This document shows, one piece after another, positions 26,557-34,372 of a stretch of DNA of 64,000 bases. The position numbers were made by a program, and so were the translations under genes. This DNA is from a virus. The notes under the pieces were generated by a model. It saw nothing but the letters and a program-made list of their open reading frames with translations, did not search any database and had not been told where the DNA came from. The stretch's first letter is position 1, and the number at the start of each line of letters is the position of its first letter. The stretch spans positions 1 through 64,000 of the IMG/VR virus record IMGVR_UViG_3300050138_000176, one strand, 5' to 3'.

Positions 26557-28677
26557 ATGCCCACCATCGGCACAAACCTCTGGACGCTGACCTACGACCC
26601 GACCGGCGCCAACGTGGAGCAGGCGCTGGCCGACTGGGGCATAACCGGCATGCGGATCGAGTACGTGTCGCAGGCGATGGACACCGTGGCGTTCCGGCTC
26701 GCCGGCTCCAATGTGGACGACCCTCTGGTGTTCGCGTTCCTGAAGGAGTGTGTCATCAAGAGCGGCCGCACCAGCACCGACGGCGTGGTGTTCAGCGGCG
26801 GCAGGTCCCGGTTCCGCGGCCTGGTGCTTGAGCCGAAGCGGGCAGCTCAGGGAGGCGACGAGTCCATGACCTACAAGCTCGGCGGCCCGTGGTGGTACTT
26901 CGAGAATCTGACCGCCGAGGTGGATTTCAAGATCATCACCGCCATCGCTCCAGGCGGCGCCATCACCTACGCGACCTTCCGCAGCACCCATTTCCTGCTG
27001 AATTGGAATGCGCAGAACCTGCGGCAGACCACCGGACAAATAATTGAGGAGATGGTGAAACTCAGCATCACCACCGGCGCGCCGATGCAGATTCTGCCGG
27101 ACGAGACCCGCACTGTGATCAACCTGCCAGGAGAGAACGATGGAACGGCGCTGTGCAGCGCAGGGATACGAAGCGACCTCTACGTGCCGCTGGATGAGGT
27201 GAACACAATCTCGGTCGCGGAATGTATCCGTAAAATGTTCCGCTGGACTCCGGACTTGGTTTCATGGTTCGACTACACGACCGACCCATACCCGACGTTC
27301 CGCTGCTGCCGCCACACGGACATGGCGCAGGTTAACATCGACCTATTGGATGGTGGTGACGTGGCCGGAGTGTCCATCACCAGCGCCACGCTGACGCCGC
27401 GCTACGACCTCCAGCGGCCGTTCGTGAAATTCATCTTCGAGACCACCAACGAGCTGAACGGTCAGAGCACATTCCTGCTCAGTTACCAGACCTACCCGCC
27501 CAGCCCGGACACCACCGGCATCGGCGCGTTCCGTGGCCTGGAGATGACGGTGGCGTTGCAGGGCGCCAACGTGCATACCACCGATGCCACATTGACAAGC
27601 CAGGTGCTGCCGGTTTTCGGTGTAAGTTCATCCGCCGACCTGGCCTACATCAAAGGCAAGTGCAACTGGTTTGCGGATAAGACTGTCGCAGCGCTCACCG
27701 TGAACAGCGTCTCGTTCCAGCAGGCCGACCCGAACGCGGCTCCAGTGGCGTTCTCTCCCACTTACAATTACGAGATCGTGCAGGGCGGCATCACGCCGTG
27801 GATGAGCCAGGGCGGCGTCCCGGCCCTGTGGGATTCGCAGATAGCGATATTCAACGTGGACTACACGCTGTCGAACGGCGAGTTCACGAAGGGCCACAGC
27901 ATCCAGGTGGAGATACGGACGACCAACCTGAACACGAACGGCATCCGCAAGAAGTTCACCGAGGTCAGCGGCACGCCGTTCTCCGAGGCCGTTCCTTCCA
28001 ACCTGGCGCAGGAGTTCTACAACGCGGTCAACGTGCTCCAATGGGACGGCGAGCTGAAGTGCAAGCAGGACGAGGCGGACTGGCTCGACCTGGACGGCGC
28101 ACCGGTCGGCATCGGGTGCGCGCTCAACATCGACGACAGCGCGCAGTTTGCCGGCATGGCCGCCACGATCCAGCAGGTGCGCGTGGATGTGGACACCGGC
28201 AAGACTACGGTGAAGATCGGCCCGAACCGGATGCTGACGGTGAACGACATTGTGGACTTGATGCGGGTCGTGCGGCGGCGGCTGGTGCTGCTGCCTCTGT
28301 CCACGATGACCGGCGGCACGCTCGGCGGCGGCACGTCGCTGGCCCTGGCGGACGCCTACCCGGCCGGCAAGGGGGCGGCGGGCGCCGGCTACAAGCCGGT
28401 GGCCGTGGCCTCGGACAACGGCGGCGCAACGAACAACTACGTGGCGATGAACACGAACCCGCTGGCGTCCGGTCCGGGAGCCGGGTCATGGGGTCTGCTA
28501 GTGCAGCAGGCTGGTGACAATCTTATCAATGTGAGTTACCCGGACGCCATCATAAACGGCGTCAAGCGGCCGGTTGCGCTGCGGCTCTACGACGTATGCA
28601 CCTACGACCCGGCCACTGGAGCGCCGACCGTGCAGCAATGCGTGCTGCTCGGCTCTGTGCCGTTCCCAAAGACGTGA
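26557..28677 (+). CDS. Distal tail / baseplate hub-like protein
   Basis: A 706-residue protein directly after the tape measure. It has a beta-rich N-terminus with strand-loop patterns (FRLAGSNVDDPLVF, SRFRGLVLEPKRA) and central strands with aromatic residues (GGPWWYFENLTAE, LVSWFDYTTD). Position, length and composition suggest a hub or distal tail protein analogous to gp44-type baseplate proteins. No catalytic motif seen. Confidence 0.6.
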   Translation: MPTIGTNLWTLTYDPTGANVEQALADWGITGMRIEYVSQAMDTVAFRLAGSNVDDPLVFAFLKECVIKSGRTSTDGVVFSGGRSRFRGLVLEPKRAAQGGDESMTYKLGGPWWYFENLTAEVDFKIITAIAPGGAITYATFRSTHFLLNWNAQNLRQTTGQIIEEMVKLSITTGAPMQILPDETRTVINLPGENDGTALCSAGIRSDLYVPLDEVNTISVAECIRKMFRWTPDLVSWFDYTTDPYPTFRCCRHTDMAQVNIDLLDGGDVAGVSITSATLTPRYDLQRPFVKFIFETTNELNGQSTFLLSYQTYPPSPDTTGIGAFRGLEMTVALQGANVHTTDATLTSQVLPVFGVSSSADLAYIKGKCNWFADKTVAALTVNSVSFQQADPNAAPVAFSPTYNYEIVQGGITPWMSQGGVPALWDSQIAIFNVDYTLSNGEFTKGHSIQVEIRTTNLNTNGIRKKFTEVSGTPFSEAVPSNLAQEFYNAVNVLQWDGELKCKQDEADWLDLDGAPVGIGCALNIDDSAQFAGMAATIQQVRVDVDTGKTTVKIGPNRMLTVNDIVDLMRVVRRRLVLLPLSTMTGGTLGGGTSLALADAYPAGKGAAGAGYKPVAVASDNGGATNNYVAMNTNPLASGPGAGSWGLLVQQAGDNLINVSYPDAIINGVKRPVALRLYDVCTYDPATGAPTVQQCVLLGSVPFPKT

Positions 28678-28931
28678 ACACCATAGCCAAACTCGTTATT
28701 CTGTTCTGCTGCTTTGCCGGACTGGTTCTGGTTGAGAAGTGGCGCGGCGACCGATTGCAGACAGACTGGGACTACAACCGACGCTCTTTGTGGTTCGAGT
28801 TCCATCATGGCGGCGGGGAAACTATAATTGGCGCTGGTTGGGAAAAGCATTACCCAGTCAACGGTGGATATGATGACGGGTTTTGGAAGCCTTTCTACCT
28901 ATGCGAATCTTGGCATACATCGTCGTATTGA
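28674..28931 (+). CDS. Small membrane-anchored protein
   Basis: An 85-residue protein starting at GTG 28674 in a GTGA overlap with the hub gene. Its N-terminus is one transmembrane helix (AKLVILFCCFAGLVLVE), followed by a Trp/His-rich soluble part. The next lipoprotein gene begins inside its 3' end. The nested arrangement recalls Rz/Rz1 spanin pairs, but no coiled coil is seen. Confidence 0.55.
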   Translation: MNTIAKLVILFCCFAGLVLVEKWRGDRLQTDWDYNRRSLWFEFHHGGGETIIGAGWEKHYPVNGGYDDGFWKPFYLCESWHTSSY

Positions 28932-29284
28932 TTCCTATTTATCTGACCGGCTGCGCCACCGCTCCAGTCACGCCAGTTCTGCCTCCTGTCACCTCGTCGC
29001 CGGCGCGGCCACCGCTGCCGACCATGCCGCCGGGCATGACAGGACATGCGCAACCAGAGGCCGCTCCACAGTCCGTGCCAGTTCAACAGAAGGCGCATAC
29101 AACCGTCGTCGCCGCCGACTGGCCGCCGGTGCCGGGCACCGGGTTCTTTCAGAGCTCGACCGACCTGGTTCATTGGACCACGTTCTACTCGTTCCAAGTG
29201 CCTGACGGCGGCGGCACGGTGACGGCTACCAACCTGTCTCCGGCATCCGTCATGTTCTACCGGGTCGGGAGGTCGGTTCCGTGA
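28901..29284 (+). CDS. Proline-rich lipoprotein with a verrucomicrobial-type C-terminal motif
   Basis: A 127-residue protein with a lipoprotein signal (MRILAYIVVLIPIYLTGC) and a Pro-rich stretch (LPPVTSSPARPPLPTMPPG), features of outer-membrane spanins such as Rz1. The C-terminus (FQSSTDLVHWTTFYSFQV ... FYRVG) matches a motif common at the ends of secreted proteins of Verrucomicrobiota. It overlaps the small membrane protein gene by 31 bases in another frame, as Rz1 does Rz. ATG 28901 is preferred over TTG 28883. Confidence 0.65.
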   Translation: MRILAYIVVLIPIYLTGCATAPVTPVLPPVTSSPARPPLPTMPPGMTGHAQPEAAPQSVPVQQKAHTTVVAADWPPVPGTGFFQSSTDLVHWTTFYSFQVPDGGGTVTATNLSPASVMFYRVGRSVP

Positions 29285-30567
29285 GCGCGTCGGTAGCCTC
29301 GCTGTGCTGCTGCACGGACAACCTGCTGCCGGACTACATCAACGTGCAGGCCGTGGCCGGGTGCCAGTGCTTCGGGCCGCTGCCGTCGGTCCAGGACACG
29401 GTGACAGTCGGCCTGATCACGTTTCCTGAGAACACCCATTCCATCGACCCAGGGCAGGCCACGCGCCGCTACCTGACCAAGACGATGTCGGTCGTCGGGG
29501 TGGTCGGCGTGTCATTGGAAGGCGGCAATGTGAACGGGAGCTATGATTGCACGATCACCGTGGACCGCGTGAACGGGACGGTGTCCATCGGCGAGAACTT
29601 CGGCACGGACGCCTCGGCGGCGCTGACCATCCTTGGCCGTTTCCTATCTTTCGTCGCCACGATGGACGCGAGCGGCGGCCGCGGCAACGGCTACAGCTCC
29701 GCGCAGTTCACGCCGGAGACCATAACGGTGTCTGGCTACCACGACCCGTACGGCACGTTCTCCGGCACGCTGGCGGTCAGCGACGAGTACACGCATGAGA
29801 TGCAGCAGCAGGACGTGACCAACCTGCTCGCGCTGGTGCCATGGACGCCGGAGCATCCACTGGCTCAAGCGATCCAGAAGTGGCTGTTCCGCTACTTCAC
29901 GACCAACTACGCAATCGCGCCCGACCCGGCCATCGCGCTGCTGGTGCTGGAGGGCCAGTTGCACAAGGAGGACTTTGAGAACATCTACATCAGTTACGGA
30001 CCGCAAACTGTGTCCGCCGACTTCCTCGACCAGTTCGGCGACATATCTTCCATCGGGCCGCAGTTCTTCAACCCGGTGTTCCCGACATTCCGAAACGGAT
30101 CAGGCATCATCCCGGCACCGTTCTCCGCAGGAGGCGATGGAGGCATCTATATATTCGGCGTCGCCGGTCTGGTGTATGGAGTGTCAACACCGCAGTCGGG
30201 CGGACTGATAACCAATACACAAAACCCGCCGCTGCGCACCGATGGAAGGTTCCTGTTCGGCGACTACTTCAGCCCGGCGACGCGAGGCAACAAGCTGCGG
30301 TTCACGGACGCCGGGAGCGGCACGGCGGCGGACGGCGGCGTGACTGGCGCGTATCTGGTGTCGCAGAAGACCATGGTGCTGACCACCGGCCTCTACACGC
30401 AGTTCACTGCGTCGCAGGAGTTCGACTTCACGACCGGGCCTGCCGCGCCGGTGACGGCCGACAGTGCGGTGTCGGTTCCAGTGCCGACCGCGTATGAGGC
30501 CGTGCCGCTCCAGTACGTGAATCAGAGCGGTTGGATTAACGAGTTAATGTCCTTATTTAAACAATGA
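29281..30567 (+). CDS. Hypothetical tail-region protein
   Basis: A 428-residue protein from GTG 29281 (GTGA overlap). A Cys cluster near the N-terminus (SLCCCTDNLL, AGCQCFG) may bind metal. The rest is beta-rich and Gly/Ser/Thr-rich, with no recognised domain. Its place between baseplate genes and a Cys-rich small gene suggests a virion component. Confidence 0.6.
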   Translation: MSASVASLCCCTDNLLPDYINVQAVAGCQCFGPLPSVQDTVTVGLITFPENTHSIDPGQATRRYLTKTMSVVGVVGVSLEGGNVNGSYDCTITVDRVNGTVSIGENFGTDASAALTILGRFLSFVATMDASGGRGNGYSSAQFTPETITVSGYHDPYGTFSGTLAVSDEYTHEMQQQDVTNLLALVPWTPEHPLAQAIQKWLFRYFTTNYAIAPDPAIALLVLEGQLHKEDFENIYISYGPQTVSADFLDQFGDISSIGPQFFNPVFPTFRNGSGIIPAPFSAGGDGGIYIFGVAGLVYGVSTPQSGGLITNTQNPPLRTDGRFLFGDYFSPATRGNKLRFTDAGSGTAADGGVTGAYLVSQKTMVLTTGLYTQFTASQEFDFTTGPAAPVTADSAVSVPVPTAYEAVPLQYVNQSGWINELMSLFKQ

Positions 30568-30851
30568 AGCGCTTCACCGAGACCGAGTTCGCGCCGCCGA
30601 CCGTTCCGGCCATGCTGCTGTCCTTCACGGCGGCCGTGGCGCGCTTCGTGGCCGCCGGGCTGCCGGTCGCCAGCGAGGCCCAGTTCCGGGAGCGGCTGGC
30701 CGTGTGCCAGGGCGACGGCGACAAGGCCCGGTGCAGGCACTGGAACGGCAGCCGGTGCCTGGCGTGCGGATGCATAAAGATAAAACTTCACTTGGCTACA
30801 GAACGGTGTCCGCTTGGAAAGTGGTTGACACCCGACCTGAAACGCGGTTAA
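30564..30851 (+). CDS. DUF6171-like Cys-rich small protein
   Basis: A 95-residue protein ending in a cysteine-rich block: RLAVCQGDGDKARCRHW, NGSRCLACGCIKIKLHLATE and RCPLGKW. This pattern is frequent in small phage tail-region proteins of unknown role, probably zinc-binding. The start overlaps the previous stop. Confidence 0.75.
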   Translation: MKRFTETEFAPPTVPAMLLSFTAAVARFVAAGLPVASEAQFRERLAVCQGDGDKARCRHWNGSRCLACGCIKIKLHLATERCPLGKWLTPDLKRG

Positions 30852-30853
30852 AT
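30825..30853 (+). promoter_or_regulatory. Strong sigma70-like promoter, near-leaderless
   Basis: TTGACA, a 17-base spacer, then TTAAAT. The predicted start of transcription falls at or just before ATG 30860, giving a leaderless or nearly leaderless mRNA. The -10 box overlaps the stop of the upstream gene. This is the best promoter-like match in the window. Confidence 0.6.
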
Positions 30854-30859
30854 TGCGCC

Positions 30860-31081
30860 ATGAATAATGATATTGGTAATGTATCAGTTTGGTTTAAACC
30901 CTCCTTTGGCATCCTCTCATTTCGTGACGGCTGGGATCACTACCTGTTGATTTGCGCCTGCTTGTTTAGCTTCTTCGGGTGCGGGCGTATCCTTTGGGAA
31001 GAATACCGATTTAACTTCCACCGCAAGAAGCGCGGCGGTAAGAAAGGCCAAAAGCCAGGTGAGCCACACAATCGTTCATAG
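30860..31081 (+). CDS. Small single-span basic membrane protein
   Basis: A 73-residue protein with one hydrophobic segment (YLLICACLFSFFGCGRILW) and a strongly basic tail (HRKKRGGKKGQK). It follows its own promoter-like site and precedes a good terminator, so it is probably a one-gene unit. Possible roles are host takeover or lysis control; none can be assigned. Confidence 0.55.
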   Translation: MNNDIGNVSVWFKPSFGILSFRDGWDHYLLICACLFSFFGCGRILWEEYRFNFHRKKRGGKKGQKPGEPHNRS

Positions 31082-31106
31082 CGGTTTCAGATGTTTCTGT
31101 TCATTC

Positions 31107-31141
31107 GGGTGTTCGTGCTTGTTACACGAACACCCATTTTC
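31107..31141 (+). terminator. Rho-independent terminator
   Basis: A perfect 11-bp stem (GGGTGTTCGTG with its complement) closes a seven-base loop and is followed by ATTTTCT. It closes the late transcription unit after the 30860 gene. Confidence 0.75.
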
Positions 31142-31150
31142 TCATAAAAT

Positions 31151-31351
31151 ATGACCCTTACTTTCAAAAAAACATCATTCCAAGTCCGGTGGCTGGCTTT
31201 TAAAATGTCGCACAATTTCCGGGTGTTCTTTGCCAGACCGCTGGTGGTGCAATTCCCCGCCAAATGCGACTCTGAAATCAGAGCAATAATTGCCGAACTG
31301 GTTGGCCCGTCAAGCAGCATCCTTGGCGACGATCTGCTTCAAAAGCCTTGA
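31151..31351 (+). CDS. Possible small ORF between two terminators
   Basis: A 66-residue frame starting ATG 31151, rich in Phe/Arg/Lys at the N-terminus (LTFKKTSFQVRW). No ribosome site better than ATAAAAT is seen, and no family is recognised. It lies between the 31107 and 31361 hairpins. It may be real or chance; no other content is evident in 31142-31360. Confidence 0.3.
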   Translation: MTLTFKKTSFQVRWLAFKMSHNFRVFFARPLVVQFPAKCDSEIRAIIAELVGPSSSILGDDLLQKP

Positions 31352-31360
31352 CGGTGGACT

Positions 31361-31397
31361 AGCGTTTACCATGCCACCGATGACGAAACGCTTTTTA
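31361..31397 (+). terminator. Terminator-like hairpin interleaved with a second stem
   Basis: AGCGTTT (31361-31367) pairs with AAACGCT (31386-31392), followed by a TTTTTA run. A second stem, CGGTGG (31352-31357) with CCACCG (31374-31379), interleaves with the first, so both cannot form as simple hairpins. The arrangement could be a terminator/antiterminator switch or a pseudoknot. Confidence 0.5.
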
Positions 31398-31427
31398 TTT
31401 CAAACTGATACACCACCAATAAAATAC

Positions 31428-31473
31428 TTGAACCGCAGGCGGCTACCGGGTTACAGTCCCGGTGAACGGTAAA
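31428..31473 (+). promoter_or_regulatory. Promoter-like site plus ACGGTAAA box for the 31482 gene
   Basis: TTGAAC, 17 bases, TTACAG (31451-31456), then an ACGGTAAA box at about 31466 and ATG 31482. The same box precedes the starts at 34373, 56976 and 62652. A short hairpin (ACCGGG ... CCCGGT) overlaps the -10 region. Confidence 0.4.
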
Positions 31474-31481
31474 GACATCTT

Positions 31482-32795
31482 ATGAAATTCACGATCAACC
31501 TCCTTTTAATCCTTGTCATCATCATTGCACTCTCAGTCCGCGCCTGGTCGCAGGTGCCTGAGCACGCATCGATGCCGGGCACGAACAGCCCGGCCACCAA
31601 CATTGTCGCCGCGCCCGTGACCGACACCGGGGCCGCCGTCACGGACGCCGCCGGGCCGCTCGCGCCGCTGATAAAATCAATGGAGCACAATGGCGGCTGG
31701 CAGAAGTCCGTGGCGCAATGGTTCATGTGGCTGTCCGGGATAATGGTTATCGCCCGCGTGTCCTTCAAGGGATTCGGCGTCAAGATGCAGGCCGCGTTGA
31801 CCGCAAGGATTATCGGCGACATAAGCAGGCCCGGCAGCGACCATGACATCTACACGCAGAAGTCGCTGTCCGCACCGGCCTACCGTTGGACCGTGTTCTG
31901 GATCGACATGCTGCTGTCCATCAAGCTGCCGACGCTGGACACCTATCTGGACGCGCTGGCTTCCAAGTATCCGCTGACGCCACCTCCCGCCGCCGTGGCA
32001 ACCGGAACGGTGCTGACTCCAGAAACCACGCGGACAGGATGGATGCGAGTTCCAGACGGCACGACGCTGGCTCCCGGCCCAGGCGGCACACTCGTCGCGC
32101 ATCCTGCCGCCGATCCTATTCTACAAACGCAACCACAACCACCCATCCAAGCCAATCCCGCACCCATGAAAACCATTGTATCAATCGCCTGCATCGCCGC
32201 GCTGCTGCTAGGCGCGGCCGGCTGCAAGTCCGTCACCACCGTTCAATCCGTCACCACAACCAACGAGGTCGGCGGCGTGTTATCCACCAACGTCACGCTC
32301 ACAACCAATGTGACCAGCGAGTTCGACCTGGAAACCACGACCAACACCATCAACATCGCATTGCCGCCGCTGGTCACGCTGGCGCTGACATCTGAGCCGC
32401 AAGCCCGGCCATACGTTCAAGTCGCTGTGACCGTTCTGGATGGCGCGATCATCAATGGGACGCTGACGCCTGCACAGCTTGACCAGTTGCTCGCGATTGC
32501 CGGCGTCAAGACGCTGACACCACAGGCCCAGGCGGTGCTGAACGCGGCCTCGGCGCTCTACACGGCGGCATACTCCAAGGTGGTTGCGCAGAAGCTGGAC
32601 GCCACGGCGAACCTGCTGCCGGTGCTCCAGTCCATTGACGCCGCGCTGAAGGCCGGTCTGGCAATGGTGCCAGGGCCGACGACCATGCGCGGCATAGACA
32701 AGGCCACCGGCACCAGCTACGCGCTCACCGGCTCACTTGGCACGTTCGAGGTCGGAGGCGACCCGGCTGGCTTCTATCTTCCTGACGCCAAGTGA
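31482..32795 (+). CDS. Exported membrane protein with internal in-frame lipoprotein start
   Basis: A 437-residue frame. The N-terminal signal (INLLLILVIIIALSVRAWSQ) is followed by a region with further hydrophobic stretches. At ATG 32166 a second signal begins in the same frame (TIVSIACIAALLLGAAGC, lipobox GAAGC), so the final 209 residues could be made separately as a lipoprotein with a Thr/Val-rich repeat-like start (TTVQSVTTTNEV). Either two genes fused by loss of a stop or one gene with two starts. The product acts at the envelope; the function is unknown. Confidence 0.65.
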   Translation: MKFTINLLLILVIIIALSVRAWSQVPEHASMPGTNSPATNIVAAPVTDTGAAVTDAAGPLAPLIKSMEHNGGWQKSVAQWFMWLSGIMVIARVSFKGFGVKMQAALTARIIGDISRPGSDHDIYTQKSLSAPAYRWTVFWIDMLLSIKLPTLDTYLDALASKYPLTPPPAAVATGTVLTPETTRTGWMRVPDGTTLAPGPGGTLVAHPAADPILQTQPQPPIQANPAPMKTIVSIACIAALLLGAAGCKSVTTVQSVTTTNEVGGVLSTNVTLTTNVTSEFDLETTTNTINIALPPLVTLALTSEPQARPYVQVAVTVLDGAIINGTLTPAQLDQLLAIAGVKTLTPQAQAVLNAASALYTAAYSKVVAQKLDATANLLPVLQSIDAALKAGLAMVPGPTTMRGIDKATGTSYALTGSLGTFEVGGDPAGFYLPDAK

Positions 32796-33403
32796 GACGC
32801 CTGCTCGCCATCGCGCTGCTCGCCGCCTGCCTCCGGTCGCAGGCGCAGGTCAACTCCCTGCCGCCGGAGAACCCGCAGCCAGCATCGGTGGCTACCAACG
32901 CGCTCACGCTCGGTCTGTCATCCATCATCCCGACCAACGCGGTGAAGCTCGGCGGTGACGTGGTGCTGGCCGTCTCCGACTCCGTCCCGTACTTCATGGC
33001 TGGCACGGAGCGGGTCGGCGTGGCCGCGCTCTACTCGAATCACAAGACCGGGTTCCTGGTGGATTTGATTCACCCGGTGGTCAGCGTGAATACGAACGGC
33101 CAGGTCAGCATCGGGTTCGCCGCCGCCTATCTTGATCACACGTTCTACGATGCCTCAGTCGGGCTGAACCTTGGCATGACTGCGCACGTCCCGGTGCTTG
33201 GCGCGGTCTATCTGTTCGGTGAGAGCGGCCCTGGCTTTCAATTCAAAGACAGCCACGCGGTCGCCCAGTCGTTCATTGGCGTCTCGAAATCCTTCACACT
33301 ATTCCACAAGCTGCCGCTGTCCATCAAAGGCGGTCTTGGCAACATCTCCGACCGGCCCGGCCCGGCGTTCGTGCTCGGACTGGACGCGCAGATGAAATTC
33401 TAA
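32792..33403 (+). CDS. Outer-membrane beta-barrel-like protein
   Basis: A 203-residue protein starting GTG 32792 (GTGA overlap), with a Sec signal (RRLLAIALLAACLRSQAQ). The mature part alternates polar and hydrophobic residues in strand-like segments and ends in Lys-Phe; a C-terminal Phe is a hallmark of outer-membrane barrels. A phage-encoded outer-membrane protein might block superinfection or alter adsorption. That role is inference. Confidence 0.6.
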   Translation: MRRLLAIALLAACLRSQAQVNSLPPENPQPASVATNALTLGLSSIIPTNAVKLGGDVVLAVSDSVPYFMAGTERVGVAALYSNHKTGFLVDLIHPVVSVNTNGQVSIGFAAAYLDHTFYDASVGLNLGMTAHVPVLGAVYLFGESGPGFQFKDSHAVAQSFIGVSKSFTLFHKLPLSIKGGLGNISDRPGPAFVLGLDAQMKF

Positions 33404-33410
33404 ATAAATT

Positions 33411-33749
33411 ATGTCACCGATTCAAATAGCGACAGTGTGCCACGAAGCCAATAGAGCCTACTGCACCTGGATAGGAGATGCCTCGCAGAAAACATGGCAG
33501 GAAGCGGAGCAATGGCAGCGCGACAGCGCGGTGCGCGGTGTTGAGTTCGCGCAGGCAAATCCAACAGCGCCTGCCAGTGCGCAGCACGACGCTTGGCTTG
33601 CAGATAAGTTCAAAGACGGATGGAAATATGGACCGGTGAAGGACGCATCAATCAAACAACATCCTTGTTGCGTGCCTTACGACCAACTGCCGTCGGAACA
33701 GCGTGCGAAGGATGTGTTATTCAAAGCAATAGTGAACGCACTGACATGA
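33411..33749 (+). CDS. RyR-domain protein
   Basis: The 112-residue protein is almost entirely a RyR domain: IATVCHEANRAYCTWIGD, W(Q)EAEQWQRDSAVRGVEFA, HDAWLADKFKDGWKYGPVKD and HPCCVPYDQLPSEQRAKD. RyR domains occur in ryanodine receptors and in many phage and bacterial proteins, where they are proposed to bind nucleotide-like ligands. It overlaps the DUF1353 gene. Confidence 0.85.
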   Translation: MSPIQIATVCHEANRAYCTWIGDASQKTWQEAEQWQRDSAVRGVEFAQANPTAPASAQHDAWLADKFKDGWKYGPVKDASIKQHPCCVPYDQLPSEQRAKDVLFKAIVNALT

Positions 33750-34246
33750 GTCCCGGCTTCCTCGAACCGATCCCGTTCTTCGCTCCCGACAAGGCGCACG
33801 GCTACGACGGCCAGAACTGGCTGCTGGCTCCCAGGATGCCGCTGGTCTATGTGCGGCCTGACGGCACGATCCTGGTCATGGTGCCGGGCGCGGCCACCGA
33901 CGGCCCGTCGATCCCGGATGCCGTGCGAAATATCTTGAAGCCGTATGGCAAGCTCTGGCTCTGTGGAGTAATTCATGATGGTATCTACCGATCCTGCGTC
34001 GTGCGGCTGGTCAACGGGGTGCTGGAGGTCGTGCTCTACAATCAGGCCGACGGCGACGCTTTGATCTACGAGGCGATGCGGCTGCACGGCGTCCCGGCTG
34101 CCGAGGAGTTGGTCGTCTATGGCGCGCTCCGCATGTTCGGCTCATTCGCCTGGTCCGGTGACCTGGCCGCCACGATCCCGCATATTGATACAAAAGACCT
34201 GTTGAACATCCTTCAAGTTCAGTTCGGGCTATCGGTGGCCGCGTGA
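33746..34246 (+). CDS. DUF1353 family protein
   Basis: A 166-residue protein with the DUF1353 core: a substrate-like VPGAATDGPSIPDAVRN, WLCGVIHDGIYR, ADGDALIYEAMRLHGV and YGALRMFGSFAW. The family is common in phage lysis and tail-end regions; its function is unknown. ATG 33746 overlaps the RyR stop. It ends the operon before the regulatory block at 34247. Confidence 0.85.
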   Translation: MSPGFLEPIPFFAPDKAHGYDGQNWLLAPRMPLVYVRPDGTILVMVPGAATDGPSIPDAVRNILKPYGKLWLCGVIHDGIYRSCVVRLVNGVLEVVLYNQADGDALIYEAMRLHGVPAAEELVVYGALRMFGSFAWSGDLAATIPHIDTKDLLNILQVQFGLSVAA

Positions 34247-34372
34247 AACCCTTGCAAACATTGAGCGGAATCGGTGATAAAATAGTTTAAAATATCCATT
34301 GACATCCCGCCGCAATAGGATATCTTGGATACATAAGAAGGCGCTGGCAACGTGCCGGGGCCAAGACGGTAA
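34246..34372 (+). promoter_or_regulatory. Duplicated promoter-leader block, copy 1
   Basis: An upstream AAACCCTTGCAAACATTGA-type segment, then TTGACA (34299-34304), a 16-base spacer and TATCTT (34321-34326). A leader follows with a small GGCAACGTGCC hairpin, a CGGGGCC tract and the ACGGTAAA box just before ATG 34373. The ~130 bases are almost identical to 62526-62651. It probably drives the early operon starting at 34373. Confidence 0.65.
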
